This document shows, in pieces, positions 11,360 to 21,992 of a stretch of 64,000 nt of DNA (position 1 is its first letter; each line of letters starts with the position of its first letter). The translations under genes and the position numbers were made by a program. The notes beneath the pieces were generated by a model. That model had not been told where the DNA came from. It saw nothing but the letters and a program-made list of their open reading frames with translations, and made no database searches. This DNA comes from Dyella lutea (GTDB taxonomy: Bacteria > Pseudomonadota > Gammaproteobacteria > Xanthomonadales > Rhodanobacteraceae). The DNA lies in assembly GCF_024158035.1 (NCBI RefSeq), contig NZ_JAMZEK010000002.1:310001-374000 (forward strand), given 5' to 3'.

Positions 11360-11696
11360 CACCGAGCTTCCAGCCATCCCGGCCAAGCGCTATTTCACCA
11401 TCGGTGAGGTCAGCGACCTGTGCGGGGTGAAGCCGCACGTCCTGCGCTACTGGGAGCAGGAGTTTCCTGCCCTCAATCCGGTCAAGCGCCGGGGCAACCG
11501 CCGCTACTACCAGCGCCACGACGTGCTGATGATCCGCCAGATCCGCTCCCTGCTTTACGACGAGGGCTTCACCATTACCGGTGCGCGCGCTCGTCTGGAA
11601 GGTCCGCAGGCGCGGATGGAGGCCAGCATGTCCCACCAGATCGTGCGCCAGGTGCGCATGGAGCTGGAGGAGATTCTCGGCCTGCTGCGCCGCTAG
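11340..11696 (+). CDS. MerR-family transcriptional regulator downstream of ihfA
   Basis: A 118-aa protein with an N-terminal MerR winged helix-turn-helix ([26 protein letters not shown]), the wing RRGNRRYYQ, and a short C-terminal coiled coil. It overlaps ihfA by 20 nt, so translation is probably coupled. The pheT-ihfA-merR order is conserved in gammaproteobacteria. No cysteine cluster for metal binding is seen and the effector is unknown. Confidence 0.9.
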   Translation: MLDQGNNTELPAIPAKRYFTIGEVSDLCGVKPHVLRYWEQEFPALNPVKRRGNRRYYQRHDVLMIRQIRSLLYDEGFTITGARARLEGPQARMEASMSHQIVRQVRMELEEILGLLRR

Positions 11697-11747
11697 GCTT
11701 CCGGGAGTTGCCGGCAAGCTGCTAGACTTGCCGACTTGTTTGATCGT

Positions 11748-11824
11748 CGGGGCGTAGCGCAGCCTGGTAGCGCATCTGCCTGGGGGGCAGAGGGTCGTCG
11801 GTTCGAATCCGGCCGCCCCGACCA
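11748..11824 (+). tRNA. tRNA-Pro (GGG anticodon)
   Basis: A 77-nt cloverleaf with acceptor arm CGGGGCG/CGCCCCG, anticodon stem TCTGC/GCAGA around GGG, T-loop GTTCGAATC and an encoded CCA. An extended -10 element TGCTAGACT lies at 11720-11728, 19 nt upstream. Confidence 0.97.
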
Positions 11825-11842
11825 ATCAACCGCTTCATGAAG

Positions 11843-11872
11843 ACGGCGCCCCTCGGGCGCCGTTTCCGTTTC
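11843..11872 (+). terminator. Rho-independent terminator after tRNA-Pro
   Basis: The 9-bp stem ACGGCGCCC/GGGCGCCGT with loop CTC is followed by TTCCGTTT. It also lies at the end of the convergent chemoreceptor gene. Confidence 0.8.
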
Positions 11873-11885
11873 CGTGGATCGACCC

Positions 11886-13487
11886 TCAGGCGGCCTTTGC
11901 CAGTCCGCCATGGTCCTGGACCCTGAAGAACGCCACGCTGTCGACCAGCGAGCGGGCACGCTGCTGGACCGCATCCGCGGCGGCGGCGGCCTCTTCGACC
12001 AGGGCTGCGTTGCTCTGGGTGACCTCGTCCATCTGGCTGATCGCGCGGTTGACCTGCTGGATGCCTGCCGCCTGCTCCTGGCTCTGCGAGGCGATCGCGC
12101 CGACCGTATCGACCACCTGCCCGACGCTGTCCAGCAGCCGGCCTACCATCGACTCGGCCTGCCCGATCATCCGGCTGCCCCCGCCGATGATGTCCACCGA
12201 CTCCTCGATCAGGGCCTTGATCTCGTCGGATGCCGAGCGCGAACTGCGGGCCAGCGCCTGTACTTCGGACGCGACCACGCTGAAGCCCTTGCCCGCCTCG
12301 CCGGCGCGGGCGGCCTCGACGGAGGCATTTAGGGCCAGGATGTGGGTCTGGCTGGCGATGCGGGTCATCGTTGCGGTGATCTCGGCGATCCTGTCGGCCA
12401 CGCCCTGCACGCGGGCCATGGCGTCGACCGCCTCGGTCATTGCCATGCCGCTCTGGCGCGCGATGTCCGAGGCGGAAGCCGCGATCTGGCTCGCCTCCCG
12501 GGCCCGCAGCGCATTCGCATTCACGCTGCCGGTAAATTCCTGCATCGACGCGGTGGTCTCTTCCAGTGCGGCGGCCTGCTCGCTGGTGCGCGCAGAGAGA
12601 TCCTGGTTGCCACTGGCAATCTGCCGGGTCGATGCGGAGATTTCGTTCGAGCCCTTGCGGATCGTGCCCACGACGCCCGACAGCTGCTCGACCATGCGAT
12701 CCAGTGCCGCCAGCAGCTGGCCGGTCTCGTCGCGGGTGGTCGCTTCGATCTGCATGCTCAAGTCGCCTTCGGCGACCGCCTCGGCCAGCTTCACGGCACG
12801 CCCGATCGGCGCGGTGATGCTGTACGCCAGCAGCCAGATCAGCACGGCACAGGCGACCAGCGCGCAAAGCACGACCATGGCCAGCAGCCGGGCGGCGCTG
12901 CGATAGGCGTCCTCGCTCTGGGCGTCAATGCGGCGGCTCGCCGCCGTAGCTGCGGTCTTCATGCCGTTGACCAGCGCGTCGATCGCATCGGTGGGCGGTC
13001 GGTCCATGCCTTTGACCAGGCCATCGACCACATGCACGCTTTCCGGCTTGCGGTCGTCGTAATGCTGCAAGGCATCCTCGTAGCGCTTCTGCAGCTCGCC
13101 GTGTGTGGCCAGGGCGGCATCGACGCCCCGGGTGTCCAGGTCGAGCGCGGCCATCCGTTTCTTCAGCGATGCCAGATCGGCGTCCACGCGGTCGCTTTGG
13201 GCGGTGAACTCGCCGTGGTACTTGGTGAAAGCGGCCGGATCGTTGCCGCGCAGCAGCGTGTCCTTCCAGTTCTGCACCTGCTTCTTGAAATCCACCTGGG
13301 CCACACGGGCCGTATCGACCGCAGCGGCGAAGGCCGCGGCGGTCCTGGCGGAGTCCTGCTGCAGGGTGTGGGTCCGGACCAGGCCACGCCAGCCACCGAT
13401 GCCGACCAGGGCGGTGGCGATCAGCATGATCAGGCCAAGCAGGCTCAGTCGTACGGCGATACGGAGGTCGCGAAAGCGGAAACGCAT
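11886..13487 (-). CDS. Methyl-accepting chemotaxis protein
   Basis: A 533-aa transmembrane chemoreceptor. The first membrane helix is near residues 17-37. A periplasmic four-helix-bundle-like sensor follows, then a second helix near 205-225, a HAMP domain and the long cytoplasmic coiled coil. The hairpin tip [17 protein letters not shown], which binds CheA and CheW, is clear. There is no C-terminal NWETF-type pentapeptide. The ligand is unknown. The start begins [14 protein letters not shown]; a 64-residue in-frame upstream extension lacks conservation and would cross the promoter. A sigma-28-like site lies 32 nt upstream, tying the gene to the flagellar regulon. Confidence 0.93.
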   Translation of the reverse strand: MRFRFRDLRIAVRLSLLGLIMLIATALVGIGGWRGLVRTHTLQQDSARTAAAFAAAVDTARVAQVDFKKQVQNWKDTLLRGNDPAAFTKYHGEFTAQSDRVDADLASLKKRMAALDLDTRGVDAALATHGELQKRYEDALQHYDDRKPESVHVVDGLVKGMDRPPTDAIDALVNGMKTAATAASRRIDAQSEDAYRSAARLLAMVVLCALVACAVLIWLLAYSITAPIGRAVKLAEAVAEGDLSMQIEATTRDETGQLLAALDRMVEQLSGVVGTIRKGSNEISASTRQIASGNQDLSARTSEQAAALEETTASMQEFTGSVNANALRAREASQIAASASDIARQSGMAMTEAVDAMARVQGVADRIAEITATMTRIASQTHILALNASVEAARAGEAGKGFSVVASEVQALARSSRSASDEIKALIEESVDIIGGGSRMIGQAESMVGRLLDSVGQVVDTVGAIASQSQEQAAGIQQVNRAISQMDEVTQSNAALVEEAAAAADAVQQRARSLVDSVAFFRVQDHGGLAKAA

Positions 13488-13518
13488 GGGGAGATCGCAG
13501 GAAAGCGGGGGAGACGGC

Positions 13519-13546
13519 CTATCGGCATGCGTCGCCCCGGGCTTGA
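13519..13546 (-). promoter_or_regulatory. Sigma-28 (FliA)-type promoter of the chemoreceptor gene
   Basis: On the minus strand TCAA is followed after 16 nt by GCCGATAG, close to the flagellar consensus TAAA-N15-GCCGATAA. It is 32 nt upstream of the receptor start. Confidence 0.6.
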
Positions 13547-13685
13547 ATCCCGGAGCCAGGAACGACGTGCCTGTGTGAGCCACATCCCGGTTTCCGGCGC
13601 TTCCGGCCAGTGACCGTGGCCGCACCATACGCCGATGGATGGTGCCGGATGCCGTGCCTCGCGGAGCGGCATCCGGCAACCGGTG

Positions 13686-14918
13686 TCAGTAGAGGACCCG
13701 CGTGCGCAAGGTGCCCTGGATCGCGGCCAACTGGTCCTTGAGCGCGCTGGCCTGGGCCTCGTCCGCCGAGACGTCGATCACCACGTAGCCGACGTCCGGG
13801 TCGGTCTGCAGGAACTGCGCGTCGATGTTGATGTTGCCGGCCGAAAACAGCTCGTTGATGCGCGAGAGCACGCCGGGCACGTTGCGGTGGATGTGCAGCA
13901 GGCGGCGGCTCTTCGGGTGCTCGGGCAGCGAGACCTCGGGGAAGTTCACCGCCGACAGGGTCGAGCCGTTGTCGCTGTAGCGCACCAGCTTGGCCGCCAC
14001 CTCGATGCCGATGTTGTCCTGCGCCTCCAGCGTGGAGCCGCCGATGTGCGGGGTGAGGATCACGTTGTCCATGCCGACCAGCGGCGAGACGAACGGATCG
14101 TCGTTGCCCTTCGGCTCGACCGGGAACACGTCGATCGCCGCGCCGGCCAGGTGCTCGGTACGCAGCGCCTCGGCCAGCGCATCGATGTCGACCACGGTGC
14201 CGCGCGAGGCGTTGATCAGCAGCGCGCCCTTGCGCATCTTCGCGATCTGCGTGGCGCCGAACATGTTTTGCGTGGCCGGGGTTTCCGGCACGTGCAGGGT
14301 GACCACGTCGGAGCGCTCGAGCAGGTCGTCCAGGCTGGCCGCGGCGCGGGCGTTGCCGAGCGACAGCTTCGATTCGATGTCGTGGAAGATCACCTGCATG
14401 CCCAGCGATTCGGCCAGCACGCCGACCTGGGTGCCGATGTGGCCGTAGCCGATCACCCCCAGCGTCTTGCCGCGCGCCTCGTAGCTGCCCAGCGCCGACT
14501 TGGTCCAGCCGCCGCGGTGGCACAGGGCGTTCTTCTGCGGGATGCCACGCAGCAGCATGATCGCCTCGGCCAGCACCAGTTCGGCCACGCTGCGGGTGTT
14601 GGAATAGGGCGCGTTGAACACCGGCACGCCCAGCGTCTTGGCGGTCTGCAGGTCGACCTGGTTGGTGCCGATGCAGAAGCAGCCGATCGCGATCAGCCGC
14701 TTGGCCTCGGCCAGCACCTCGGCGGTGAGATGGCTGCGCGAGCGGATGCCGACGATGTGCGCCTCGGCCACGCGGGCCTTCAGCTCGGCCTCCGGCAGCG
14801 ATTTCTGGTGGTACTCGATCTGCGTGTAGCCGGCCTGGCGAAAGGTTTCCACGGCGTTCTGGCTGACGCCTTCGAGCAGCAGCACCTTGATGTCTTGCTT
14901 CGGGAACGAGGTCTTCAT
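13686..14918 (-). CDS. serA: D-3-phosphoglycerate dehydrogenase
   Basis: A 410-aa NAD-dependent enzyme for the first step of serine synthesis, of the E. coli-type short form. The nucleotide-binding motif GYGHIG is at residues 157-162. The catalytic His lies in PHIGGSTLEAQ. A C-terminal ACT domain (about 335-410, RLLHIHRNVPGVLSRINELF) suggests serine feedback. SerA can also reduce 2-oxoglutarate to D-2-hydroxyglutarate. The divergent neighbour looks like the enzyme that reoxidises it. Confidence 0.96.
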   Translation of the reverse strand: MKTSFPKQDIKVLLLEGVSQNAVETFRQAGYTQIEYHQKSLPEAELKARVAEAHIVGIRSRSHLTAEVLAEAKRLIAIGCFCIGTNQVDLQTAKTLGVPVFNAPYSNTRSVAELVLAEAIMLLRGIPQKNALCHRGGWTKSALGSYEARGKTLGVIGYGHIGTQVGVLAESLGMQVIFHDIESKLSLGNARAAASLDDLLERSDVVTLHVPETPATQNMFGATQIAKMRKGALLINASRGTVVDIDALAEALRTEHLAGAAIDVFPVEPKGNDDPFVSPLVGMDNVILTPHIGGSTLEAQDNIGIEVAAKLVRYSDNGSTLSAVNFPEVSLPEHPKSRRLLHIHRNVPGVLSRINELFSAGNINIDAQFLQTDPDVGYVVIDVSADEAQASALKDQLAAIQGTLRTRVLY

Positions 14919-15040
14919 GCCGGGTCCGGACAGGCGGGAAAGTCACCACTATGCCAGAGCCGTGGACGGAATGCGGCACCGCACCACTGGACCGGCCCGC
15001 GGCCCGATGTCACCCTAGCCGCCTGCGCCAGGACGACTCC

Positions 15041-16456
15041 ATGACCGATGCCCGACTCGCCGACCTTGCCACCCGCCTGCCGGGCCTGCGCCTGCTTACC
15101 GACGCGGCGGACCTGGAGCACTACGGCCGCGACTGGACCCGTCGCTGGACGCCGGCGCCACTGGCCATCGCCTTGCCGGCGAGCGTGGAGGAAGTGCAGG
15201 GCGTGATGCGCTGGGCCAGCGGGCACGGCGTGGCCGTGGTGCCCTCCGGCGGGCGCACCGGGCTGTCCGGCGGCGCGGTGGCGGCGAACGGCGAGCTGGT
15301 GCTGAGCCTGGAGCGGATGAACCGCGTGCTGGCCTTCGACCCGGTCGACCGCATGCTCACCGTGCAGGCCGGCATGCCGCTGCAGGCGGTGCAGGAGGCG
15401 GCGAAGGCGCACGACCTGGTCTATCCGGTGGACTTCGCCGCGCGTGGCTCGTGCACCATCGGCGGCAACATCGCCACCAATGCCGGTGGTATCCGGGTGA
15501 TCCGCTACGGCAACACCCGCGAGTGGATCGCTGGACTCACCGTGGTCACCGCCGCCGGCGAGCGGCTCGAGCTCAACCGCGGCCTGATCAAGAACTCCAG
15601 CGGCTACGACCTGCGCCAGCTGATGATCGCCTCGGAGGGCACGCTGGGCATCGTGGTCGAGGCCACGGTCAGGCTCACCAGTCCGCCGCCGCCCTCGCAG
15701 GTGATGCTGCTGGCGCTGCCGGACATGGATGCGTTGATGCGGGTGTTCGCGCTGTTCCAGTCGCGACTGTCGCTGCAGGCGTTCGAGTTCTTCACCGACG
15801 TGGCGCTGCGCCACGTGCTGGCGCACGGTGCCCAGCGCGCGCTGGAGAGCGACTATCCTTACTACGTGGTGACCGAGTTCGATGCCGCCGACGAGCGCGC
15901 GCAGGAGGCCGCGCTGGCCGCCTTCGAGGCCGGCGTGGAACAGGGTTGGATCCTCGACGGGGTGATCGCCCAGAGCGAGGCCCAGGCCGCCGCGCTGTGG
16001 CGGCTGCGCGAGGGCATCACCGAGAGCGTGGCGCCGCGCAAGCCGTACAAGAACGACGTGTCGGTGCGGATCAGCGCGGTGCCGGCCTTCCTGCAGGCGA
16101 TGCAGGACCTGCTCGGCCGCGAGTACCCGCAGTTCGAGGTGGTCTGGTTCGGCCACATCGGCGACGGCAACCTGCACATCAACGTGCTCAAGCCGGACGA
16201 CCTGGATGACGCGGCCTTCATCGCCCAGTGCGAGCAGGTCACCAAGCAGCTGGCCGCCACACTGCAGCAGTTCGGCGGCAGCATCTCGGCCGAGCACGGC
16301 ATCGGCCTGGTCAAGCGCCCGTATCTGCAGAGCACCCGCAGCGCGGTCGAGATCGCGCTGATGCGCGGCGTGCGCCAGGCGTTCGACCCGCAGGGCATCC
16401 TCAATCCCGGCAAGCTGTTCGCGCCGGAACCGGTCGAAAGCCGGAACAATTCCTGA
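15041..16456 (+). CDS. FAD-linked oxidase, probable D-2-hydroxyglutarate dehydrogenase
   Basis: A 471-aa VAO-type flavoprotein. An FAD-binding domain (about residues 35-215, with PSGGRTGLSGG and TNAGGIRVIRYGNTREW) is followed by the FAD-oxidase C domain with the metal/substrate motif GHIGDGNLHIN and the closing AEHGIGLVKR...LNPGKLF. It belongs to the GlcD/D2HGDH/DLD group. Divergence from serA suggests D-2-hydroxyglutarate dehydrogenase, a coupling described in Pseudomonas, rather than glycolate oxidase; no glcE or glcF lies nearby. The start at 15041 is preferred because residues upstream of it lack family character. Confidence 0.85.
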   Translation: MTDARLADLATRLPGLRLLTDAADLEHYGRDWTRRWTPAPLAIALPASVEEVQGVMRWASGHGVAVVPSGGRTGLSGGAVAANGELVLSLERMNRVLAFDPVDRMLTVQAGMPLQAVQEAAKAHDLVYPVDFAARGSCTIGGNIATNAGGIRVIRYGNTREWIAGLTVVTAAGERLELNRGLIKNSSGYDLRQLMIASEGTLGIVVEATVRLTSPPPPSQVMLLALPDMDALMRVFALFQSRLSLQAFEFFTDVALRHVLAHGAQRALESDYPYYVVTEFDAADERAQEAALAAFEAGVEQGWILDGVIAQSEAQAAALWRLREGITESVAPRKPYKNDVSVRISAVPAFLQAMQDLLGREYPQFEVVWFGHIGDGNLHINVLKPDDLDDAAFIAQCEQVTKQLAATLQQFGGSISAEHGIGLVKRPYLQSTRSAVEIALMRGVRQAFDPQGILNPGKLFAPEPVESRNNS

Positions 16457-16475
16457 TGCGCCAAGGAGGCGACGC

Positions 16476-16643
16476 GTGAAGACACCGACCGGCACCGAAT
16501 CGACCGAAGGCGCACATCCGCCGCACGGCAGCATCCATCCGTTGCCCGGCACCCAGGTACTGGAGGCGGAAAACCTGGCCGAGACGGACGAAGTGCTCCA
16601 CGAGGAGGCGCTCCGGGATTCGGCGCTGCGTGTGCCGCGGTGA
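16476..16643 (+). CDS. Small hypothetical protein (55 aa)
   Basis: A GTG-started ORF of 55 aa preceded at 6 nt by a perfect AAGGAGG (16463-16469). It lies 19 nt after the flavoprotein gene on the same strand, so it could be cotranscribed. The product is acidic and soluble, with no membrane segment, cysteine or recognised motif; it contains HPPHGSIHPLPGTQ and ends RVPR. It is called because of the ribosome-binding site and position. The function is unknown. Confidence 0.55.
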   Translation: MKTPTGTESTEGAHPPHGSIHPLPGTQVLEAENLAETDEVLHEEALRDSALRVPR

Positions 16644-17666
<1,023 letters not shown>

Positions 17667-17707
17667 CCCAACAGGCTGATGCCGTTCGCGGTCGTCGCAG
17701 GCAAGGA

Positions 17708-17741
17708 AAAGGCCACGCCCGTTGCCGGGCGTGGCTTTTTT
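17708..17741. terminator. Bidirectional terminator between pip and the secreted nuclease
   Basis: The 10-bp stem GCCACGCCCG/CGGGCGTGGC has AAAAGG on its left and TTTTTT on its right, serving the two convergent genes. Confidence 0.85.
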
Positions 17742-17760
17742 GCGTCGAGGCGCGGCCGGG

Positions 17761-20571
17761 TCAGTGGACGTGGTGTCCGCGGTCCCCGTGAGCCTTGCCG
17801 TGATCGTCGTGGCGGTCGTGGCCGTGGCCGAACACCAGCGACGGGTCGAGCAGCTCGACTACGAAACCGTCGTGGTCGGAGACCCCGATCGCCTTGTCGA
17901 TACCGCCGGCGCTGGCCGCGTCATCCGCGGTCTGCACCGGTGCATCGAGGTCGGCGCGGCCATATTGCATGCGCATGAAGCGCCAGCGGGCCGGCAGGTT
18001 CAGCAGCGCGTGGTCCAGCACCTGGAAGGTCGGCACCGAGCGGCCGGAGTTGCCCGAGCCGGCCTTGGTGTAGCCCTGGATCTCGCCGAAGTTCTGCGTG
18101 AACTGGAACGAGTAGCGGTCGTTGCTGGGCACCGACTCCACCGCGTTCCAAAGCGCCGGATGCACGATGTTCGGCCCGCCCAGCTTCAGCAGGTTCTGGT
18201 TGTCCTGGTAGCGGCCGGAGATCAGCCCGACCATGTCGACGAAGCCGTCGCTGAACTGGTAGCTGTTGAAGTCGCCCACCACCATCAGCGGGGTCAGCGG
18301 CGAGGCCTGCTGCAGCAACTGCACCTGGGTGGCGATCGATTTGGCCTGCTCGAAGCGCTTTTCGCGGTCGCGATCGGTGGCGCTGCCGCTGCCATCGACC
18401 TTCTGCCGCGCCTTGGTGTGCACCGAGATCACCTGGAAGCGCATCAGGCCGGCCTGGGCGGTCAGCAGCAGCGGCGGGTGGTCGTGGATGTACGCCGTGC
18501 TGCCGTTGTCGTCCCAGGTCTCGTCGGCGGCCAGCTGGCGTACCGAGAGCACCTTCACGCGGTCGGTGCGGACCAGGAAGCCGACATCGATGCCGCTGGG
18601 GTCGTGGCCTTCCATCAGGTAGGCGTCGTAGCTGGCGCCGTAGTCGTCACCGAGCTGCTTGGCCAGGCGCTGCAGCAGCGGCAGGTTCTTCACCTCCTCC
18701 ACCGACAGCACGTCCGGCAGGCGCAGCACGCCGCCGATATAGGCCGACAGCCGCTCGATCTTCAGCTGCACCTCGGCCTCGGTCGGCTCGGAGCTGCCGC
18801 CGCTGCAGGTGTAGGTCGTGTCGAAGGTCGAGTCGCAGAAGCGCTCGGTGTTGAGCGCGCCGATGCGCAGGGCGACCGGCGGCGCCTTGTCCACCGGGCG
18901 CGGCAGCTCGGCGGCGCGGGTCAGGCGGAACGTGGTCGGGATCAGCGTGTAGGCGCCGAAGTCATAGGAGATGACGCCGGTGGCCTCGAAGGTGGAGCCG
19001 GCGTTGAACGGGGTGTTCATGGGTACTGCGCCGAAGTCGGCGGTGTTCATCTTGAACACTTCCGGGTTGCCGTCCCAGTTCGGCAGGTCCACGCCCGCCG
19101 GCACCGGCACGCCGTACACCACGCCCGGTTCACGCAGCGAACGCCGGCCGCTGGCGGTGATGCTCACCTCCGCATACGGCTCGCCGCTGAAGCGCTTGTT
19201 GCCGGTGTTGATCATGCCGTGGCGCACTCGTACGCGCATGCTGATGAAGCACTGGAAATTGGTCGCGCCGCAGGACAGATGGTCGGGGTCCATCGACGGC
19301 GTGTCCGCGTCGAACTCGACCGCCTTCGGCAGCTTCGCGCCGTGCGAGACCACGCTGATCTCCGGGCTCTTCAGCTCGGTGAGATGGTAGTAGTCGTCGA
19401 TCCGGCCGTTCACGTCGACCACGTCGCCGACCGCCACGGTCGGCGCGCTGCCGGTGAACACGTACAGGCCGTTGGAGGTCAGCGGATCGGCATCGGCGCG
19501 GGCGTCCGGCGTCTGCATGGTGAAGCCGGCCGGGCCGACCGCGGTGACCACGTTGTCGTGGGTGATCACGCGCTTGCCGAGCAGCGGGGAGGTCTGCTCG
19601 CGGCCCTGGATCTCGTATAGCTCCACGGTGAGCGGGATGTCGTAGAGGATCGCGCCGACCGCGCTGGCACGGGCCAGTGTGTAGCCGCCGCTCGGGTGGC
19701 TGAGGTTGACGGTGAACGCGCGGTCGGCCTTGCCGACACTGCTGCCGTGCACGGTGACGTCGAAGCTGGCCGAACTCTGGCCCGGCGCGACGGTGACGTC
19801 GGTATCGAGCGCGTCGTAGTCGCCCGCGCCGGCCGAGGCGGTGTCGTCGGCGGTGGCGACGTGCACTGTGACGCCGCTGCCGGCCGGGGCCGGTTCGGAC
19901 AGTGTCACGGTGAACGGCATGGGCACGTCGCTGGCGCCGGTCACGGTGGCGCTGGCGTCGGCGATCGACACGCTGGCGCCCATCGCCACGCACGGGCTGG
20001 CGCTGTTGTGCGGCGCGCTCGGGCTCAGCGTGACGAAGTCGGCGCTGTTGTCGCCGCTGTTGTTCGGCAGGCCGGCGGCGTTGGTGGTGCGGATGTAGGA
20101 GGTGTCCGAGTTGCTCGAGCCCAGCGAGGCCAGCGGCGTGCCGGCCTGGTAGGCCGAGCCGCTGCTCAGGCCGACCTGGTCGATCACGGTGCCGGCGGCA
20201 TCGAGGATGGCCAGGCCACCGGTGTCGGTGACGCCGGTGTTGTAGGTCAGGTCACCGGCCACGCTGCCGGAGTAGCCGCCGCTGGCCGCATTGGTCAGCA
20301 GCAGATGGCAACCCGGTGCGATGCGGGTGCCGGCCGGCAAGGTCAGCCGCGTGCCGACCGTGCCGCTGGCATTGGAGGCGTTGAGCTTGTAGCCCGACAC
20401 GTCGATGGCGGTGGCGCCGGCGTTGATCAGCTCGACGAATTCGTCGTTGCCGCCGGCGGGTCCGCGGACGCGGAACTGGTTGATTTCCAGATCGCTGGCG
20501 TAGGCCGAAAACGACAACGCCAATCCGGTCAGCGCCGCCATCATGGCGCGCCGCACGTTCATTCCCTGCAT
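17761..20571 (-). CDS. Secreted multidomain endonuclease/exonuclease/phosphatase-family nuclease
   Basis: A 936-aa exported protein of the ExeM-like extracellular nuclease type. A signal peptide (about residues 1-25, ending SFSAYA) leads into a lamin-tail domain (EINQFRVRGPAGGNDEFVEL). A Calx-beta-like domain (about 200-310) and an OB-fold-like segment follow. The C-terminal nuclease domain begins LRIGALNTERF and includes GDFNSYQ and the catalytic SDHD. The last 25 residues are rich in His and Asp and may bind metal. The start at 20571 has AGAGGGG 8 nt upstream. It follows upp on the same strand, which fits scavenging of extracellular DNA for nucleobases (inference). Confidence 0.85.
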   Translation of the reverse strand: MQGMNVRRAMMAALTGLALSFSAYASDLEINQFRVRGPAGGNDEFVELINAGATAIDVSGYKLNASNASGTVGTRLTLPAGTRIAPGCHLLLTNAASGGYSGSVAGDLTYNTGVTDTGGLAILDAAGTVIDQVGLSSGSAYQAGTPLASLGSSNSDTSYIRTTNAAGLPNNSGDNSADFVTLSPSAPHNSASPCVAMGASVSIADASATVTGASDVPMPFTVTLSEPAPAGSGVTVHVATADDTASAGAGDYDALDTDVTVAPGQSSASFDVTVHGSSVGKADRAFTVNLSHPSGGYTLARASAVGAILYDIPLTVELYEIQGREQTSPLLGKRVITHDNVVTAVGPAGFTMQTPDARADADPLTSNGLYVFTGSAPTVAVGDVVDVNGRIDDYYHLTELKSPEISVVSHGAKLPKAVEFDADTPSMDPDHLSCGATNFQCFISMRVRVRHGMINTGNKRFSGEPYAEVSITASGRRSLREPGVVYGVPVPAGVDLPNWDGNPEVFKMNTADFGAVPMNTPFNAGSTFEATGVISYDFGAYTLIPTTFRLTRAAELPRPVDKAPPVALRIGALNTERFCDSTFDTTYTCSGGSSEPTEAEVQLKIERLSAYIGGVLRLPDVLSVEEVKNLPLLQRLAKQLGDDYGASYDAYLMEGHDPSGIDVGFLVRTDRVKVLSVRQLAADETWDDNGSTAYIHDHPPLLLTAQAGLMRFQVISVHTKARQKVDGSGSATDRDREKRFEQAKSIATQVQLLQQASPLTPLMVVGDFNSYQFSDGFVDMVGLISGRYQDNQNLLKLGGPNIVHPALWNAVESVPSNDRYSFQFTQNFGEIQGYTKAGSGNSGRSVPTFQVLDHALLNLPARWRFMRMQYGRADLDAPVQTADDAASAGGIDKAIGVSDHDGFVVELLDPSLVFGHGHDRHDDHGKAHGDRGHHVH

Positions 20572-20745
20572 GTTGTAGTCCCCTCTGGCGGGATCCTTCT
20601 GGATCCGTTGCGCGCCGGACGCTAGCAAGTTTTTGCGACAGTTTCGCGAAAGCTCCCCCCGGAACGTCGCGTACGGCGATGCCGACGCCCGTCGACATCG
20701 CAACACTTTGCGCCGAGTCGGCGCCAGAGGAAAGGGGTTGTCGGT

Positions 20746-21390
20746 TCAGTCCCCGTCGGGCAACTGCTTGGTGCCGAAGATCTTGTCGCCGGCGTCGCCC
20801 AGCCCGGGCAGGATGTAGCCGTGCTCGTTGAGCCGCTGGTCGATGGCCGCGGTGTAGATCTCGACGTCGGGATGGGCGGCTTCCATGCGCGCGAGGCCTT
20901 CCGGCGCGGCGACCAGGAACAGCCCCTTGATGCGCTTGCAGCCGGCAGCCTTGAGCATGTCCACGGTGGCCAGCAGGGTGCCGGCGGTCGCCAGCATCGG
21001 GTCGACGATCAGCGCGATGCGCTCGTCCATGCGGCCGGTGAGTTTCTCGTAATAGGTGACCGGCTTGAGGGTTTCCTCGTCGCGCTGCAGGCCGACCACG
21101 CTGACCTTGGCGGCCGGAATCAGGTCCAGCACGCCGGGCAGCATCCCCAGTCCGGCGCGCAGGATCGGCACGATGGTGATCTTCTTGCCCTTGATCTGCT
21201 GCACCGTGAGCGGACCGGCCCAGCCGTCGATCGCCCACTCGACCGTCTCCAGGTCCTTGGTCGCCTCGTAGGTCAGCAGGGCGGCCACTTCCGAAGCCAG
21301 CTCGCGGAACTCCTTGGTGCTGATGCCGGCGCGGCGCATCAGGCCGAGCTTGTGCTGGATGAGCGGGTGGCGGACTTCGACGACGGGCAT
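20746..21390 (-). CDS. upp: Uracil phosphoribosyltransferase
   Basis: A 214-aa salvage enzyme that converts uracil and PRPP to UMP. It has [12 protein letters not shown] at the start, the triphosphate-guanosine region PILRAGLGM, the PRPP loop [10 protein letters not shown] and the uracil-binding C-terminus [16 protein letters not shown]. Family length. The start at [10 protein letters not shown] removes an unconserved in-frame leader. Confidence 0.97.
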   Translation of the reverse strand: MPVVEVRHPLIQHKLGLMRRAGISTKEFRELASEVAALLTYEATKDLETVEWAIDGWAGPLTVQQIKGKKITIVPILRAGLGMLPGVLDLIPAAKVSVVGLQRDEETLKPVTYYEKLTGRMDERIALIVDPMLATAGTLLATVDMLKAAGCKRIKGLFLVAAPEGLARMEAAHPDVEIYTAAIDQRLNEHGYILPGLGDAGDKIFGTKQLPDGD

Positions 21391-21493
21391 GCGGGCGGGC
21401 CTGGCAGTGGGGCGACGCGGGACGTCGCGGGCAGCGCCCAAGCTTATCGACGCAGGCCGGCGCGTGCACCCGCACCGGCCTGCGCGGATGGCC

Positions 21494-21814
21494 TCAGCCC
21501 TTCAGGCAAGTGCTCATGAAGCTCTTGCGGGCGTCGCCCTTGAGCGACTTGGCTTTGGCGTCGGCGTTGCACTTCTTCATCTTTTCCTGCTGGGTCATCT
21601 TGCCCGGTGCAGCAGCGGCTCCCCCCTTCAGGCAAGACTTCATGAAGGCCTTGCGCTCATCGCCCTTCTTGCCGGCAGCCTGCTTGTTGCAGTCGGCCAT
21701 GCGCTGTTGCTGCGTGGTCATCGGCTTGGCGGCCGCGACCACCGGCGTGGACAGGACGAGGGCGCCGGCGACGGCGAGTGCGGCGGCGAACAGGATACGG
21801 AACGGCTTGCCCAT
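21494..21814 (-). CDS. PsiF-repeat exported protein
   Basis: A 106-aa protein with a signal peptide (cleavage near AAA-KP) and two tandem PsiF repeats. The repeats are [12 protein letters not shown] followed by [15 protein letters not shown], and [11 protein letters not shown] followed by [15 protein letters not shown]. Each has two cysteines, so disulfides in the periplasm are likely. PsiF is phosphate-starvation inducible in E. coli, but its role is unknown and no Pho box was identified here. GGGAGG lies before the ATG. An in-frame ORF extends to 22060 and is not used. Confidence 0.85.
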   Translation of the reverse strand: MGKPFRILFAAALAVAGALVLSTPVVAAAKPMTTQQQRMADCNKQAAGKKGDERKAFMKSCLKGGAAAAPGKMTQQEKMKKCNADAKAKSLKGDARKSFMSTCLKG

Positions 21815-21992
21815 GGTGCGATCCTCCCGATGTGACCGGCATCTGCCGGCAGCGCAGTCTCGCGCCGCGGGCAGGGTGGGCGCTACCGCAATTTCATGCG
21901 GCAGGAGAGACCCTTGGCGACAAGGATTTGCCAGTGGCGGAAGGCTCGCCCATGCTGGTCGCGGGGAAGCGGCGCGGCCGCCGGGGGGGGGC

